Assembly: GCA_015068135.1 (NCBI GenBank)
Contig: SVLB01000005.1
Coordinates: 1 to 64,000, forward strand
Source of the DNA: Oscillospiraceae bacterium
GTDB lineage: Bacteria; Bacillota; Clostridia; Oscillospirales; Oscillospiraceae
Direction: 5' to 3'
DNA: 64,000 nt
Positions 1 to 10,107 of the stretch are shown here, piece by piece (the first letter of the stretch is position 1; every line of letters starts with the position of its first letter). The position numbers were made by a program, and so were the translations under genes. The notes under the pieces were generated by a model. It worked only from the letters and a program-made list of their open reading frames with translations, ran no database searches and was not told where the DNA came from.

Positions 1-130
1 CATAGAGACCTCCTTTTGATGTGGTAGGGGTACTTTCATTTTAAGGCTTTTTGTCTCTATGCTCAACTTTTATTTATGACAATGGGGTCAGGCTCATCGC
101 CTGACCCCAACATTTATTATAGAACCCTAA

Positions 131-167
131 AAAACAGCTGGTATGCAATTTGCATACCAGCTGTTTT
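131..167 (-). terminator. Intrinsic terminator hairpin downstream of the decarboxylase operon
   Basis: AAAACAGCTGGTATGCA-att-TGCATACCAGCTGTTTT near-perfect inverted repeat just past the stop of the minus-strand operon. Confidence 0.8.
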
Positions 168-177
168 ATTGCGTTTC

Positions 178-1389
178 TTAACCACCAAACACGCTGAGCA
201 GGAAGCCTGCGGCAATGGCGGAGCCGATGACACCGGCTACGTTGGGGCCCATGGCGTGCATGAGCAGGAAGTTGGAGGGGTTGGACTTCTGTCCCTCCTT
301 GTTGGCCACACGGGCGGCCATGGGAACAGCGGACACACCAGCGGAGCCGATGAGGGGATTGACCTTGCCCCGGGTAAGCTTGCACATAACAAGACCACCC
401 AGCAAGCCACCGCAGGTGGACAGAATGAATGCGGCAACACCCAAAACGATGATCTTCAGGGTCTCTGCCTGCAGGAAGGTCTCACCAACCATGGTAGCAC
501 CCACAGCGGTGGACAGCAGAATGGTGACGATGTTCATCAGGGCGTTTTGCACTGTGTCGGAAAGCCGCTCGGTAACGCCGGTCTCCTTAAAGAGGTTGCC
601 CAGCATCAGACAGCCGATGAGGGGGGCGGTGTCGGGCAGCAGCAGTGCCACGAACAGAGTGACCACGATGGGGAAGATGATCTTCTCGGCCTTGGAGACC
701 TTCCGGGACTGGACCATCTTGATCTTGCGCTGCTCCTTGGTGGTGAGCATGCGCATGAAGGGGGGCTGGATCATGGGGATCAGCGCCATGTAAGAGTAGG
801 CAGCCACCGCAATGGCACCCAGAAGATGGGGGGCCAGCTTAGAGGTCAGGAAAATGGCGGTAGGACCGTCGGCACCGCCGATGATGCCGATGGAAGCGGC
901 TTCTTCACCGGAAAAGCCCAGCAGGACCGCACCCAGGAAGGCGGCGAACACGCCCATCTGTGCGGCGGCACCCAAAAGCAGGCTCTTGGGGCGGCTCAGC
1001 AGGGGTCCGAAGTCCGTCATGGCACCTACGCCCATGAAGATGAGGCAGGGGTACAGACTGGTCTTTACACCGATGTAGAAGATGTCCAAAAGGCCGGCAT
1101 CCCGCAAAATAGCACCGTAGCTGTGATAATTGGGATGGCTGGCGTTCATGAAGTTATCCCACAGCTCCTGATGGTACAGACCTGCACCGGGCAGGTTGGT
1201 CAGCAGACAGCCAAAGGCGATGCCTACCAGCAGAAGGGGCTCAAACTTCTTGACGATACCTAAGTACAGAAGGACGCAGGCAATGACGATCATCACCAGA
1301 TTCTGCCAGCCGCCGCCGGAGAAGCCGGAGAACAGCTTGGCAAAGCCGCTGTCATTCCACAGATTCAGAAGGATCTCAGATACGTTCAT
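178..1389 (-). CDS. Sodium ion-translocating decarboxylase beta subunit (copy 2)
   Basis: 403 aa; [43 protein letters not shown] and [20 protein letters not shown] motifs typical of OadB/GcdB/MmdB. Confidence 0.93.
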   Translation of the reverse strand: MNVSEILLNLWNDSGFAKLFSGFSGGGWQNLVMIVIACVLLYLGIVKKFEPLLLVGIAFGCLLTNLPGAGLYHQELWDNFMNASHPNYHSYGAILRDAGLLDIFYIGVKTSLYPCLIFMGVGAMTDFGPLLSRPKSLLLGAAAQMGVFAAFLGAVLLGFSGEEAASIGIIGGADGPTAIFLTSKLAPHLLGAIAVAAYSYMALIPMIQPPFMRMLTTKEQRKIKMVQSRKVSKAEKIIFPIVVTLFVALLLPDTAPLIGCLMLGNLFKETGVTERLSDTVQNALMNIVTILLSTAVGATMVGETFLQAETLKIIVLGVAAFILSTCGGLLGGLVMCKLTRGKVNPLIGSAGVSAVPMAARVANKEGQKSNPSNFLLMHAMGPNVAGVIGSAIAAGFLLSVFGG

Positions 1390-1721
1390 TCTGTCACCTC
1401 CTTGATGGATACGAAGCGCAGCTCGTTAATGGGCTTTTGCAGCTTGTTGGCGGTAATGGCCATGAGCATAGCCGCAGTTTTGGGGTCCACATTGTAGAGC
1501 TTCAGCTCACCGGCAGTACCGGGTGCTTCCTTGGGAGCGGGAGCTTGTACAGACTCAGCGGGGACGGGTTCGGCTACGGGCTTCCGCTTTTCGGATGCGG
1601 TAAAGCATTTTCCCACAAGCAGAACCACCAGCATCAGCAGGACCAGACCGAAGAAAACCACGGCGTAGCCAAGACCGGCTACAAGGCCTGCATCCCCCAG
1701 TGAAATATTGGAAAGTAGCAT
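1386..1721 (-). CDS. OadG-family decarboxylase gamma subunit (copy 2)
   Basis: 111 aa; N-terminal TM, Pro/Ala linker, C-terminal [27 protein letters not shown]; overlaps start of the beta subunit gene. Confidence 0.8.
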   Translation of the reverse strand: MLLSNISLGDAGLVAGLGYAVVFFGLVLLMLVVLLVGKCFTASEKRKPVAEPVPAESVQAPAPKEAPGTAGELKLYNVDPKTAAMLMAITANKLQKPINELRFVSIKEVTE

Positions 1722-1751
1722 AGCAGCATTTCCTCCAGGGATAAAATGTAG

Positions 1752-1889
1752 TTATTTCTTAGAGAACAGCCAGTTGATCAGCAACGTGGTGAGGATGATC
1801 ACACCGATGACCACAAAGATCACCAGCATGCCGATCCCCATTTTGGAGAGCTGCTCAACAAAACGTGCGGGGATAAATTCCATATTCAT
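1752..1889 (-). CDS. Small OadG-related membrane subunit (45 aa), absent from supplied ORF track
   Basis: Reverse strand reads MNMEFIPARFVEQLSKMGIGMLVIFVVIGVIILTTLLINWLFSKK*; GGAGG 7 nt upstream of ATG; sits inside the operon between OadB1 and OadG2. Confidence 0.75.
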   Translation of the reverse strand: MNMEFIPARFVEQLSKMGIGMLVIFVVIGVIILTTLLINWLFSKK

Positions 1890-1908
1890 AGCATAACCTC
1901 CAGTCAAA

Positions 1909-3000
1909 TCAGCCGAACATACTCAGGATGATGCCGCCGGCAATGACGGAGGCGATCTGTCCGGAGACGTTGACACCGATGGAGTGCATGAGCAGGTGGT
2001 TTTGAGGATCCTCGGCCAGGCCCATCTTATGGACGATACGGCCGGACATGGGGAATGCGGAAATACCTGCGGCACCGATCATGGGATTGATCTTCTTCTT
2101 GGAGAACACATTCAGAAGCTTGGCAAACAGCACGCCACCGGCAGTGTCCACGATGAAAGCGACGAGACCCAGGCCCATAATGAGCAGGGTATCCGGCTGC
2201 AGGAACTGAGCGGCGGTCATATTCCGGGCAACAGAGATGCCCAGGAAGATGGTGATCAGGTTTGCCAGCACATTCTGTGCGGTATCGGAGAGGCTGTCCA
2301 GCACGCCGCATTCACGGATCAGGTTACCGAACATCAAAAAGCCGATCAGGGCGGTAGCGTCGGGAACAATGGCGGAAGCGACCACGGTGATGATAATGGG
2401 GAACATGATACGGGTGGTCTTGGAAACAGACCTCTGCTCGTAGGGCATCCGGATCATGCGCTCCTTCTTGGTGGTCAGGGCCTTGATCACCGGGGGCTGG
2501 ATAATGGGAACCAGTGCCATGTAGGAGTAGGCGGCGACGGTGATGGCACCGACCTTGCTGGAGCCAAGGGTATTGGCAACGGCAATGGAGGTGGGGCCGT
2601 CAGCGGCACCGATGATGGCAATGGAGGCGGCATCGATATCACCGAAGAACATACTTGCCATGCACAGGGTGAAGAAGATACCGAACTGAGCGGCGGCACC
2701 AAAGAGCATCAGCTTGGGGTTGGTCAGCAGAGGGCCAAAGTCGATCATGGCACCGATGCCGATAAACAGCAGAAGGGGGAACAGCTCGTTGGCTATACCG
2801 GCGTTGTAAAGCTCATTGATAGGACCAAGCAAGGCGGTAGAGCCGGGGATGTTTACCAAAATGGTACCCAGGCCCATGGGCAGGAGCAAAGAGGGCTCCA
2901 TTTCCTTCTTGATGGCCAAAAAGATCAGCAGGCAGCCCAGCAGGATCATTACGATATCCTGCCATTGGAACTTCAGCAGATTCTCGTAAAGGATTTCCAT
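1909..3000 (-). CDS. Sodium ion-translocating decarboxylase beta subunit (copy 1)
   Basis: 363 aa; [43 protein letters not shown] and GAAGISAFPMSGRIVHKMG motifs. Confidence 0.93.
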   Translation of the reverse strand: MEILYENLLKFQWQDIVMILLGCLLIFLAIKKEMEPSLLLPMGLGTILVNIPGSTALLGPINELYNAGIANELFPLLLFIGIGAMIDFGPLLTNPKLMLFGAAAQFGIFFTLCMASMFFGDIDAASIAIIGAADGPTSIAVANTLGSSKVGAITVAAYSYMALVPIIQPPVIKALTTKKERMIRMPYEQRSVSKTTRIMFPIIITVVASAIVPDATALIGFLMFGNLIRECGVLDSLSDTAQNVLANLITIFLGISVARNMTAAQFLQPDTLLIMGLGLVAFIVDTAGGVLFAKLLNVFSKKKINPMIGAAGISAFPMSGRIVHKMGLAEDPQNHLLMHSIGVNVSGQIASVIAGGIILSMFG

Positions 3001-3010
3001 TGGTACCTCC

Positions 3011-3418
3011 TTAGCCGATTACGACCAAAGCATCACCGGTAGAAACAGAAGCACCCTTAGAGGTCACCACCTGAGTGATGGTGCCGGACTTGGGAGCCAT
3101 AATGTCGTTTTCCATCTTCATAGCTTCCAGAACGCACAGAACGTCGCCTTCCTTAACGGTCTGGCCCTGGGTCACGTTGACCTTGATAATGGTGCCGGGC
3201 ATGGGAGCATTGATGGACTCGCCGGCGCCGGTGACCACGGGAGCAGCGGCAGGAGCGGCAGCAGGAGCAGCGGCAGCGGGGGCAGCAGCTACGGGAGCGG
3301 CGGCTGCGGGTGCGCTGGGGGCAATGGCCTCGTACTCGTCAAGAAGCATGGCCTTGCCGGCTTCCACTTCCACTTCATAAACACGGTTATTCAAAGTAAT
3401 TTTGTATTTCATGATCAT
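3011..3418 (-). CDS. Biotin carboxyl carrier (biotin/lipoyl attachment) protein
   Basis: 135 aa; Ala/Pro-rich linker then [19 protein letters not shown] biotinylation motif. Confidence 0.92.
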   Translation of the reverse strand: MIMKYKITLNNRVYEVEVEAGKAMLLDEYEAIAPSAPAAAAPVAAAPAAAAPAAAPAAAPVVTGAGESINAPMPGTIIKVNVTQGQTVKEGDVLCVLEAMKMENDIMAPKSGTITQVVTSKGASVSTGDALVVIG

Positions 3419-3729
3419 TTAACCTCCTTGATAGAAATGAAACGCAGCTCATTGACAGGCTTTTGCAGCTTGTCGGCAACAATGGCCATGAGCATGGCGG
3501 CAGTCTTGGGCTCCACATCGTGAAGCTTCAGCTCACCGGCAGAGCCGGGAGCAGGGGGTGCAGAGGGGGCTTGAGCCGTGGCGGTCTCCACCATGGGAGC
3601 ATTGGCGGCCTTTCTGTCGGAAAGGGCCTTGCGGATCACAACTGCCACAACGATGATCGCAAGCAGTGCCACAAGAGCAATGGTAATGGCATTGTTCTGG
3701 GCCTGGGTAAGGGCGAAAAACATGGGCAT
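3415..3729 (-). CDS. OadG-family decarboxylase gamma subunit (copy 1)
   Basis: 104 aa; N-terminal TM; C-terminal [28 protein letters not shown] nearly identical to copy 2. Confidence 0.8.
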   Translation of the reverse strand: MPMFFALTQAQNNAITIALVALLAIIVVAVVIRKALSDRKAANAPMVETATAQAPSAPPAPGSAGELKLHDVEPKTAAMLMAIVADKLQKPVNELRFISIKEVK

Positions 3730-3741
3730 GCCGTTCCCCCC

Positions 3742-5139
3742 TTATGCCTCCACGATGGAGTAGGTGCAGATATTCTCTTCCTTGGCCTTGCGCTCCTCGA
3801 AGAACTTCTCAGCCAGGTTGGGGAAGGCGATGTAGCTGAGCACATCCTCGTCGGACTTGGCCATGTCGCCCAGCTTTTCACGGGTGGGCTCCACGATGGG
3901 GGCCAATGTGTCGGCGTAGCGGCCCTCTACAATGGAGTCACCGGCCAGGATCTTGGCACGAATCTCCTCATTGATGGGGGCAGGGGTGACGCCGTACTCG
4001 CCGCGGCAGTAAGCCTTAACTTCCTTGGAAACACGCTTGTAGCGCTCGCCGGCCAGCACGTTGTTCACAGCCTGAACGCCAACCATCTGAGAGGTGGGGG
4101 TAACCAGGGGAGGATAGCCCAGGTCGGCACGGACCTTGGGAGTCTCCACCATGACCTCCTCCAGGCGATCCAGCGCATCCATCTGCTTGAGCTGGGTCAT
4201 CAGGTTGGAGAGCATACCGCCGGGGATCTGATAGGTCAGGCACTGGGTATCGGTAGCCAAAGCCTTGGGGATCAGAGTGCCGTCGGCAATGTACTCGTCA
4301 CGGACGGTCTTGAAGTAGTCAGCCATCTTCTTGGTGCATGCATCGTCCAGGTCCACCTGGTAGCCCAGCTGGCGCAGTGCGTAAGCCAGGGTCTCGGTGG
4401 CGGGCTGGCTGGTGCCGCCGGAGAAGGGAGAGATGGCGGTGTCGATGATGTCCACACCGGCTTCCACGGCCTTCAGGTATACGGGGTAAGCAAGACCGGT
4501 GGTGCAGTGGGTGTGCAGGTCGATGGGCAGATCCACAGCATCCTTAATGGCGGAAACCAGGTCATAGATCTCCTGGGGTCCGATGATGCCGGACATATCC
4601 TTAATGCAGATGGTAGCGGCACCCATTTCCTTGAGCTCCTTGACCATCTCCACATACTTCTTCAGAGTGTGTACGGGGGAGGTGGTGTAGGAGATGGTGC
4701 CGGAAGCGATGGCACCGGCGTTGACAGTCGCCTCCATAGCCACCTTCATGTTGTTTACGTCGTTAAGGGCATCGAAAATACGGATGACATCCATGCCGTT
4801 TTCCACAGCCTTGGTAACGAACAGCTTCACGAAATCATCGGGATAGTGGGAATAGCCCAAAACGTTCTGACCGCGCAGCAGCATCTGCAGCTTGGTGTTG
4901 GGCATCTTGGCGCGGATCTTCCGCAGCCGCTCCCAGGGATCCTCGTTCAAATAACGCAGGCAGACGTCAAAAGTGGCACCGCCCCAGCACTCAGCGGCAT
5001 AGTAGCCGGCCTTGTCGATGGTTTCCAGCATGGGTTCGAACTTCTCGAACGGCATACGGGTGGCAATGAGAGACTGGTTCGCATCGCGCAGAACGGTCTC
5101 CACAAACTGTACTTTTCTGGCCATATAGGGTTCCTCCAA
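3742..5139 (-). CDS. Oxaloacetate decarboxylase alpha / carboxyltransferase subunit
   Basis: 465 aa; VLRDANQSLIATRMPFEKFEPMLETIDKAGYYAAECWGGATFD, IDLHTHCTTGLAYPVYLKAVEAGVDIIDTAISPFSGGTSQP; lacks its own biotin domain, which is encoded separately. Confidence 0.93.
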   Translation of the reverse strand: MEEPYMARKVQFVETVLRDANQSLIATRMPFEKFEPMLETIDKAGYYAAECWGGATFDVCLRYLNEDPWERLRKIRAKMPNTKLQMLLRGQNVLGYSHYPDDFVKLFVTKAVENGMDVIRIFDALNDVNNMKVAMEATVNAGAIASGTISYTTSPVHTLKKYVEMVKELKEMGAATICIKDMSGIIGPQEIYDLVSAIKDAVDLPIDLHTHCTTGLAYPVYLKAVEAGVDIIDTAISPFSGGTSQPATETLAYALRQLGYQVDLDDACTKKMADYFKTVRDEYIADGTLIPKALATDTQCLTYQIPGGMLSNLMTQLKQMDALDRLEEVMVETPKVRADLGYPPLVTPTSQMVGVQAVNNVLAGERYKRVSKEVKAYCRGEYGVTPAPINEEIRAKILAGDSIVEGRYADTLAPIVEPTREKLGDMAKSDEDVLSYIAFPNLAEKFFEERKAKEENICTYSIVEA

Positions 5140-5253
5140 ATTCTATAGTATTCCGGGTAGTATTCCAGGGATTATGTGAAATCCCAATCTTCACCACATA
5201 CATCTTAACATGAAATGATAAAAAAGTAAACCCCTAAAGGAAGAAAATAACAG

Positions 5254-5285
5254 AAAAGGTGCTGTTCAACCGAACAGCACCTTTT
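5254..5285 (-). terminator. Bidirectional intrinsic terminator
   Basis: AAAAGGTGCTGTTC-aacc-GAACAGCACCTTTT, 14-bp perfect stem, between nfn-like genes and decarboxylase operon. Confidence 0.8.
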
Positions 5286-5336
5286 GGATTGCTTGAACAC
5301 TGGAATAATTGTCAGTTACCCATTGCCAACTGTCTA

Positions 5337-6719
5337 TTATTGATTCAGGTAGGCATCGATGGCGGCGGCGCCCTTCTTGCCTGCGCCCATAGCCAAAATG
5401 ACGGTAGCGGCACCGGTAACGGCATCGCCGCCGGCGAACACGCCCTCACGGGTGGTCATTTCGCTCTCGTTGACGATGAGACAGCCCTTCCGGTTGGTCT
5501 CCAGGCCGGGGGTGGTGGAGCGGATCAGGGGGTTGGGGCTGGTGCCCAGGGACATGATCACCGTATCCACATCCAGCATGAACTCGGAATCGGGGACCTC
5601 GATGGGACGGCGGCGGCCGGAAGCATCGGGCTCGCCCAGTTCCATACGGATGCACTTCATGCCGCAGACACGGCCATTCTCGTCACCCACGATCTCCACG
5701 GGATTGCACAGAGTTTTAAACTCGATGCCCTCCTCCTTGGCATGGTGCTTTTCCTCAGCACGGGCAGGCATTTCGGCCTCGCCACGGCGGTAGACCACGT
5801 AAACATGCTCAGCGCCCAGACGCATGGCACAGCGGGCGGCATCCATTGCCACGTTACCGCCGCCGACCACGGCAACGGCCTTGGACTTGATGATGGGGGT
5901 GTCGTAGTTTTCGTCGTAAGCCTTCATCAGGTTGGTACGGGTCAGGTACTCGTTGGCGGACATAACGCCAACCAGGGACTCGCCGGGGATGTTCATGAAC
6001 ATGGGCAGACCCGCGCCGGAGCCTACGAAAACAGCCTTGTAGCCCATCTCGAACAGCTCGTCGATGGTAAGTACTCTGCCGATGACCATGTTGGTCATCA
6101 CTTCAACACCCTGGGCCTCCAGCTTCTTGACCTCGTTGGCAACGATGGCCTTGGGCAGACGGAACTCGGGGATGCCGTACACCAGCACGCCGCCGGCGGT
6201 ATGCAGAGCCTCGAACATGGTAACCTCGTAGCCCTTCTTGGCAAGGTCGGAGGCGGCGGTCATACCGGCAGGACCGGAGCCTACAACAGCCACCTTCTTG
6301 CCGTTGGAGGGGGTCTTCTCGGGCATGGCGTTCACGTTTTCACGGTACCAGTCGGCAACGAACCGCTCCAGTCTGCCGATGGCAACGGGCTCGCCCTTGA
6401 TGCCGCGGACACATTTGCACTCGCACTGGCTCTCCTGGGGGCAGACACGGCCGGACAGGGCGGGCAGGGCGTTGGTGGAGGTCACGATCTCGTAGGCGGC
6501 CTTGAAGTCGCCCTCCTGGACCTTCTTGATAAACTCGGGGATGCGCACATTAACGGGGCAGCCCTCCACACACTTGGGATTCTTGCAGCCCAGGCAGCGG
6601 TTGGCTTCCTCGATGGCCATTTCGGCAGTATAGCCCAGGGCAACTTCCTTGAAGTTACAGGCACGGACCTGAGGATCCTGCTCAGGCATGGGGGTCTTGG
6701 TCAGAGTCATGTTTGCCAT
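5337..6719 (-). CDS. NADPH-dependent glutamate synthase small-chain-type / NfnB-like oxidoreductase
   Basis: 460 aa; AIEEANRCLGCKNPKCVEGCPVNVRIPEFI, VAVVGSGPAGMTAASDLAKKGYEVTMFEA, VAVVGGGNVAMDAAR. Confidence 0.88.
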   Translation of the reverse strand: MANMTLTKTPMPEQDPQVRACNFKEVALGYTAEMAIEEANRCLGCKNPKCVEGCPVNVRIPEFIKKVQEGDFKAAYEIVTSTNALPALSGRVCPQESQCECKCVRGIKGEPVAIGRLERFVADWYRENVNAMPEKTPSNGKKVAVVGSGPAGMTAASDLAKKGYEVTMFEALHTAGGVLVYGIPEFRLPKAIVANEVKKLEAQGVEVMTNMVIGRVLTIDELFEMGYKAVFVGSGAGLPMFMNIPGESLVGVMSANEYLTRTNLMKAYDENYDTPIIKSKAVAVVGGGNVAMDAARCAMRLGAEHVYVVYRRGEAEMPARAEEKHHAKEEGIEFKTLCNPVEIVGDENGRVCGMKCIRMELGEPDASGRRRPIEVPDSEFMLDVDTVIMSLGTSPNPLIRSTTPGLETNRKGCLIVNESEMTTREGVFAGGDAVTGAATVILAMGAGKKGAAAIDAYLNQ

Positions 6720-6735
6720 TACAGTATACCTCCTC

Positions 6736-7590
6736 TTACTTGATCAGAGCCTTGCCCATGGCTTCCATGCGGCAAGTGTGGGATTCTTTTACTTCTGCCT
6801 CACGGCCGCGGTAGGTGCTGTTGCGGCTCATGAGCTCGGCAAAGTCCACCTGATGACCGTCAAACTCGGGACCGTCCACGCAGGCAAACTTAGTCTCGCC
6901 ACCCACGGTCACACGGCAGCCGCCGCACATACCGGTGCCGTCTACCATGATGGGGTTCAGGGACACGGAGGTGTGGGTGCCGAAGGGCTTGGTGGTCAGG
7001 GAAACAAACTTCATCATGGGGATGGGTCCGATGGCCAGAACCTCGTCGAACTGCTCGCCGGCCTCCAGCATCTCCTTCAGGGGCTGGGTGACCAGGCCGT
7101 GCTGACCGTAGGAGCCGTCGTCGGTCATGAGGATCAGGCGGTCTGCGGTGGCCTTGAATTCCTCTTCCAGGATCACGATGTCCTTGCTGCGGAAGCCGAT
7201 AATAACGGTAACCTCAGCACCGGCTTCCTTAAAGGCCTTGGCAGAGGGCAGTGCAATGGCGCAGCCTACGCCGCCGCCCACAACACAGACCTTCTTCTTG
7301 CCCTCCACGGGGGTGGGCTTGCCCAGGGGGCCTACGAAGTCACGGATGTAGTCGCCCTCGTTGAGATTGCCCAGGGCGATGGTGGCAAAGCCGACCTTCT
7401 GGAAAATAATGGTGACCGTGCCCTTCTCCCGATCATAACCGGCAATGGTCAGGGGAACACGCTCGCCCTGCTCGTCAATGCGGAAGATGATGAACTGACC
7501 GGCCCTGGCCTTCTTGGCGACGAAGGGAGCTTCGATCTCCATGAGGGTAACGCTGGCGTTCAGTTCGACCTTGCGAACGATCTTGAACAT
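6736..7590 (-). CDS. NfnA-like ferredoxin-NADP reductase subunit (sulfide/dihydroorotate dehydrogenase-like FAD/NAD-binding)
   Basis: Start reassigned to MFKIVRKVELNASVTLMEIEAP with upstream AGAAAGAAGG; C-terminal MCGGCRVTVGGETKFACVDGPEFDGHQVDF Fe-S motif. Confidence 0.87.
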   Translation of the reverse strand: MFKIVRKVELNASVTLMEIEAPFVAKKARAGQFIIFRIDEQGERVPLTIAGYDREKGTVTIIFQKVGFATIALGNLNEGDYIRDFVGPLGKPTPVEGKKKVCVVGGGVGCAIALPSAKAFKEAGAEVTVIIGFRSKDIVILEEEFKATADRLILMTDDGSYGQHGLVTQPLKEMLEAGEQFDEVLAIGPIPMMKFVSLTTKPFGTHTSVSLNPIMVDGTGMCGGCRVTVGGETKFACVDGPEFDGHQVDFAELMSRNSTYRGREAEVKESHTCRMEAMGKALIK

Positions 7591-7849
7591 ATAGATACCT
7601 TCTTTCTGGATGGCGCAAACACCTTGCAGACTGCGCACTTTCCGTATTTTACCTAACAGAGCCATTGTAATACCTTTGCGAGAATTTGTCAAATCAATTA
7701 TTGCCGGTTTTGATAGCCTTGAGGATACATTTCGGGAATTTTCATAAAATTTATAAATTGGGGGAAGACAAGTGACAAAAAGTGTGCTATACTATAAAGT
7801 GCTATGGTCTGCATAGTGCGATTATTTCCGATCAAGGAGGCGTTGTCCT

Positions 7850-8983
7850 TTGAAATATTGGCGTGGCTATCTGGTGGCACTGATTTTGGCAGTGATCTCC
7901 TGGGCGCTGATGCAGTATGCGCAGGCCCACTCGGCACTGCTGGATGTGGTGTACCCTTACATGACAAGAATTTTGCAAACAGGTCTTGCGACCTGGAGCA
8001 GCGGCGTGGATTTCTGCGTTTGGCAGATGGTCCTTCTGCTCTTTGCGGCGGCAGTGCTGGCTGTGGCGGTTCTGACGGTGCTCATGCACTGGAATCCCAT
8101 CCAGGTGTTCGGCTGGGTGCTGGTGCCTTTGAGCCTGGTGAGTATGCTCAGCGCTGCCCTGTACGGCATGAATGAGCAGACTGGGCCCATTATGGAAGAT
8201 CTGCGGCTGGAGACGGTGGAATACTCCGTGGCCTCTTTGGAGGAAGCGGCGATCTACTATGCCGATCAGGCCCAGGCCCTCTCCGGGAAGGTATCCCGGG
8301 ATAACAGCGGCAATGTGGACTTTGCTGACCTGCCCACCCTGGCTCAGCAGGCGGGAGAAGGCTTTACTGCCTTGACCTATGAGCATAAATACCCCATCTT
8401 TGCCGGTTCTACCATCCCTGTGAAGGAGCTGGGCTGGAGCGGCAAGTATACCGGTGAGGGCGTAACGGGTATGACTGTGGCCCTGACCGGAGAATCTGCG
8501 GTGAATCCCCAGGTCCCCGATGTGGGGATGCCCTTCGCCATCTGCCATGAGATGTCCCACCGTATGAGCATTGCCAGAGATTCCGATGCCAATTTGGCTG
8601 CAGTGCTTGCCTGCGTTGCCAGCCCCTATGAGGAGTTCCAGTATTCCGGCTATCTGATGGCCCTGCGTTACTGCTACAATACCCTGGCTGCTGTGGACGG
8701 CGGTACCGGACGTGCCGCGCTGATGCGGGTGGACAGCCACCTGAATACCAATATGAAAAAGGATCTTGCCACCTACGAGGCCTTCTTCCCCAAGGGGATG
8801 AACCCTGTAGACGATGCCACCACGACCCTGATGGTCAGCTGGCATGTGGGCACTGTGGTGATCCCCCGGCAGGAGGCACAGACCCCTGTTGAGGTGTTTG
8901 ATCCCATGGATGAGTCCGATGAGCGGCTGTGGGATGTGCTGAATCCCCCCACACCCACCGTAGCGGAGGCGACGACACCCTGA
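7850..8983 (+). CDS. DUF3810-family membrane protein
   Basis: TTG start with AAGGAGG; TM segments; FAICHEMSHRMSIARDSDANLAAVLAC with HExxH-like motif. Confidence 0.75.
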   Translation: MKYWRGYLVALILAVISWALMQYAQAHSALLDVVYPYMTRILQTGLATWSSGVDFCVWQMVLLLFAAAVLAVAVLTVLMHWNPIQVFGWVLVPLSLVSMLSAALYGMNEQTGPIMEDLRLETVEYSVASLEEAAIYYADQAQALSGKVSRDNSGNVDFADLPTLAQQAGEGFTALTYEHKYPIFAGSTIPVKELGWSGKYTGEGVTGMTVALTGESAVNPQVPDVGMPFAICHEMSHRMSIARDSDANLAAVLACVASPYEEFQYSGYLMALRYCYNTLAAVDGGTGRAALMRVDSHLNTNMKKDLATYEAFFPKGMNPVDDATTTLMVSWHVGTVVIPRQEAQTPVEVFDPMDESDERLWDVLNPPTPTVAEATTP

Positions 8984-9684
8984 TGGATACCATGCTGAAA
9001 ACCCTCCAGGCAGGCCTGCCCAACTTGGGCCTGGACCTGGATGAAACCACACAAAAGACCCTTTGCGCCTTCGGTGAGGCGGTGGTGGAGCAGAATAAAG
9101 TCATGAATCTTACGGCCATCACAGACCCGGAGCAGGTAGCCAAGCTGCACCTATTGGACAGCCTCAGTGTTCTGACCCTCCGGGATCTGCGGGGCAAACG
9201 GGTGATCGATGTGGGTTGCGGAGCCGGCTTTCCCGGCGTGCCTTTGAAGATCGCCTGCCCGGAAATGGAGCTGACCCTGCTGGACTCTTTGGGAAAACGG
9301 ATGAACTGGCTGGAATCCGTTTTGCCCGGACTGGGGGTAACGGCAAACTGCATCACCGCCCGGGCGGAGGAGGCGGTTTCCGGATGCCGGGAGCAGTATG
9401 ACTATGCCACCAGCCGCGCTGTGGCGAGGCTTAACATTTTGCTGGAGCTGACGGCCCCCTATGTAAAGGTAGGCGGTGCGGTACTGGCTATGAAGGGTAC
9501 TGCCGCCATGGAGGAGCTGGCAGAGGCGAAAAACGCCATCTCCCGCCTGGGACTGAAGCTGGAAAAGGTAGCGGAGTTTCCCGTGGACGGAACGGCACAC
9601 ACGGTGATCGTCCTGCGGAAAGTGGCCCATACCCCACCCCAGTACCCCCGGCGGTACGCAAAGATCAAGCAAATGCCGCTGTAA
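8983..9684 (+). CDS. rsmG: 16S rRNA (guanine(527)-N(7))-methyltransferase
   Basis: LTAITDPEQVAKLHLLDSLSVL, VIDVGCGAGFPGVPLKIACPEMELTLLDSLGKRMNWLE; start overlaps previous stop (TGATG). Confidence 0.92.
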   Translation: MDTMLKTLQAGLPNLGLDLDETTQKTLCAFGEAVVEQNKVMNLTAITDPEQVAKLHLLDSLSVLTLRDLRGKRVIDVGCGAGFPGVPLKIACPEMELTLLDSLGKRMNWLESVLPGLGVTANCITARAEEAVSGCREQYDYATSRAVARLNILLELTAPYVKVGGAVLAMKGTAAMEELAEAKNAISRLGLKLEKVAEFPVDGTAHTVIVLRKVAHTPPQYPRRYAKIKQMPL

Positions 9685-9845
9685 CCGTTACGAGTTACAA
9701 ATTATAAACTATAAACTATAAATGATAAATGGTTGCTATGAAATGCCAAATCTTTTGAACGTCATGGTTATGAAAGCACCGCCCTTGCAGGGGCCGAAGA
9801 CCGCTATGAACGAAAATGCGGCGCAGGGTGACACGCAATTACCGG

Positions 9846-9873
9846 TTGACATTTTGTCGCAATTTGATATAAT
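9846..9873 (+). promoter_or_regulatory. Sigma-70-type promoter for the TPP-riboswitch transcript
   Basis: TTGACA (9846-9851), 16-nt spacer, TATAAT (9868-9873). Confidence 0.75.
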
Positions 9874-9895
9874 ACGCACAGATCGCAATACAAAT

Positions 9896-9992
9896 CTATC
9901 TTCGGGGTGCCGGATGCATTCGGCTGAGATTGGACTTGGTAGTCCTGACCCGTGAACCTGATACGGTCAGTACCGTCGTAGGAAAAGATGCA
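9896..9992 (+). promoter_or_regulatory. TPP riboswitch (THI element)
   Basis: TCGGGGTGC...GGCTGAGAT...GACCCGTGAACCTGATACGGTCAGTACCGTCGTAGGAAAAGATG matches the conserved THI box. Confidence 0.95.
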
Positions 9993-10006
9993 CATATGGG
10001 ATACAT

Positions 10007-10092
10007 GTATCGCATTGCACTTTTGGTGAACACAAATGCAGGCAACTCAATTTGTGTTTACTTAGACGGGTTTGCAATGCGATACTTTTTTT
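10007..10092 (+). terminator. Riboswitch expression platform: long terminator hairpin
   Basis: GTATCGCATTGCA ... TGCAATGCGATAC (13-bp perfect) followed by 7 T; loop contains nested AACACAAAT/ATTTGTGTT hairpin. Confidence 0.75.
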
Positions 10093-10107
10093 GAAAGGTT
10101 GATCCCT

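Noticed and set aside
3463-5148. 561-aa plus-strand ORF
   Set aside because: Antisense to the carboxyltransferase and gamma subunit genes with clear family motifs.
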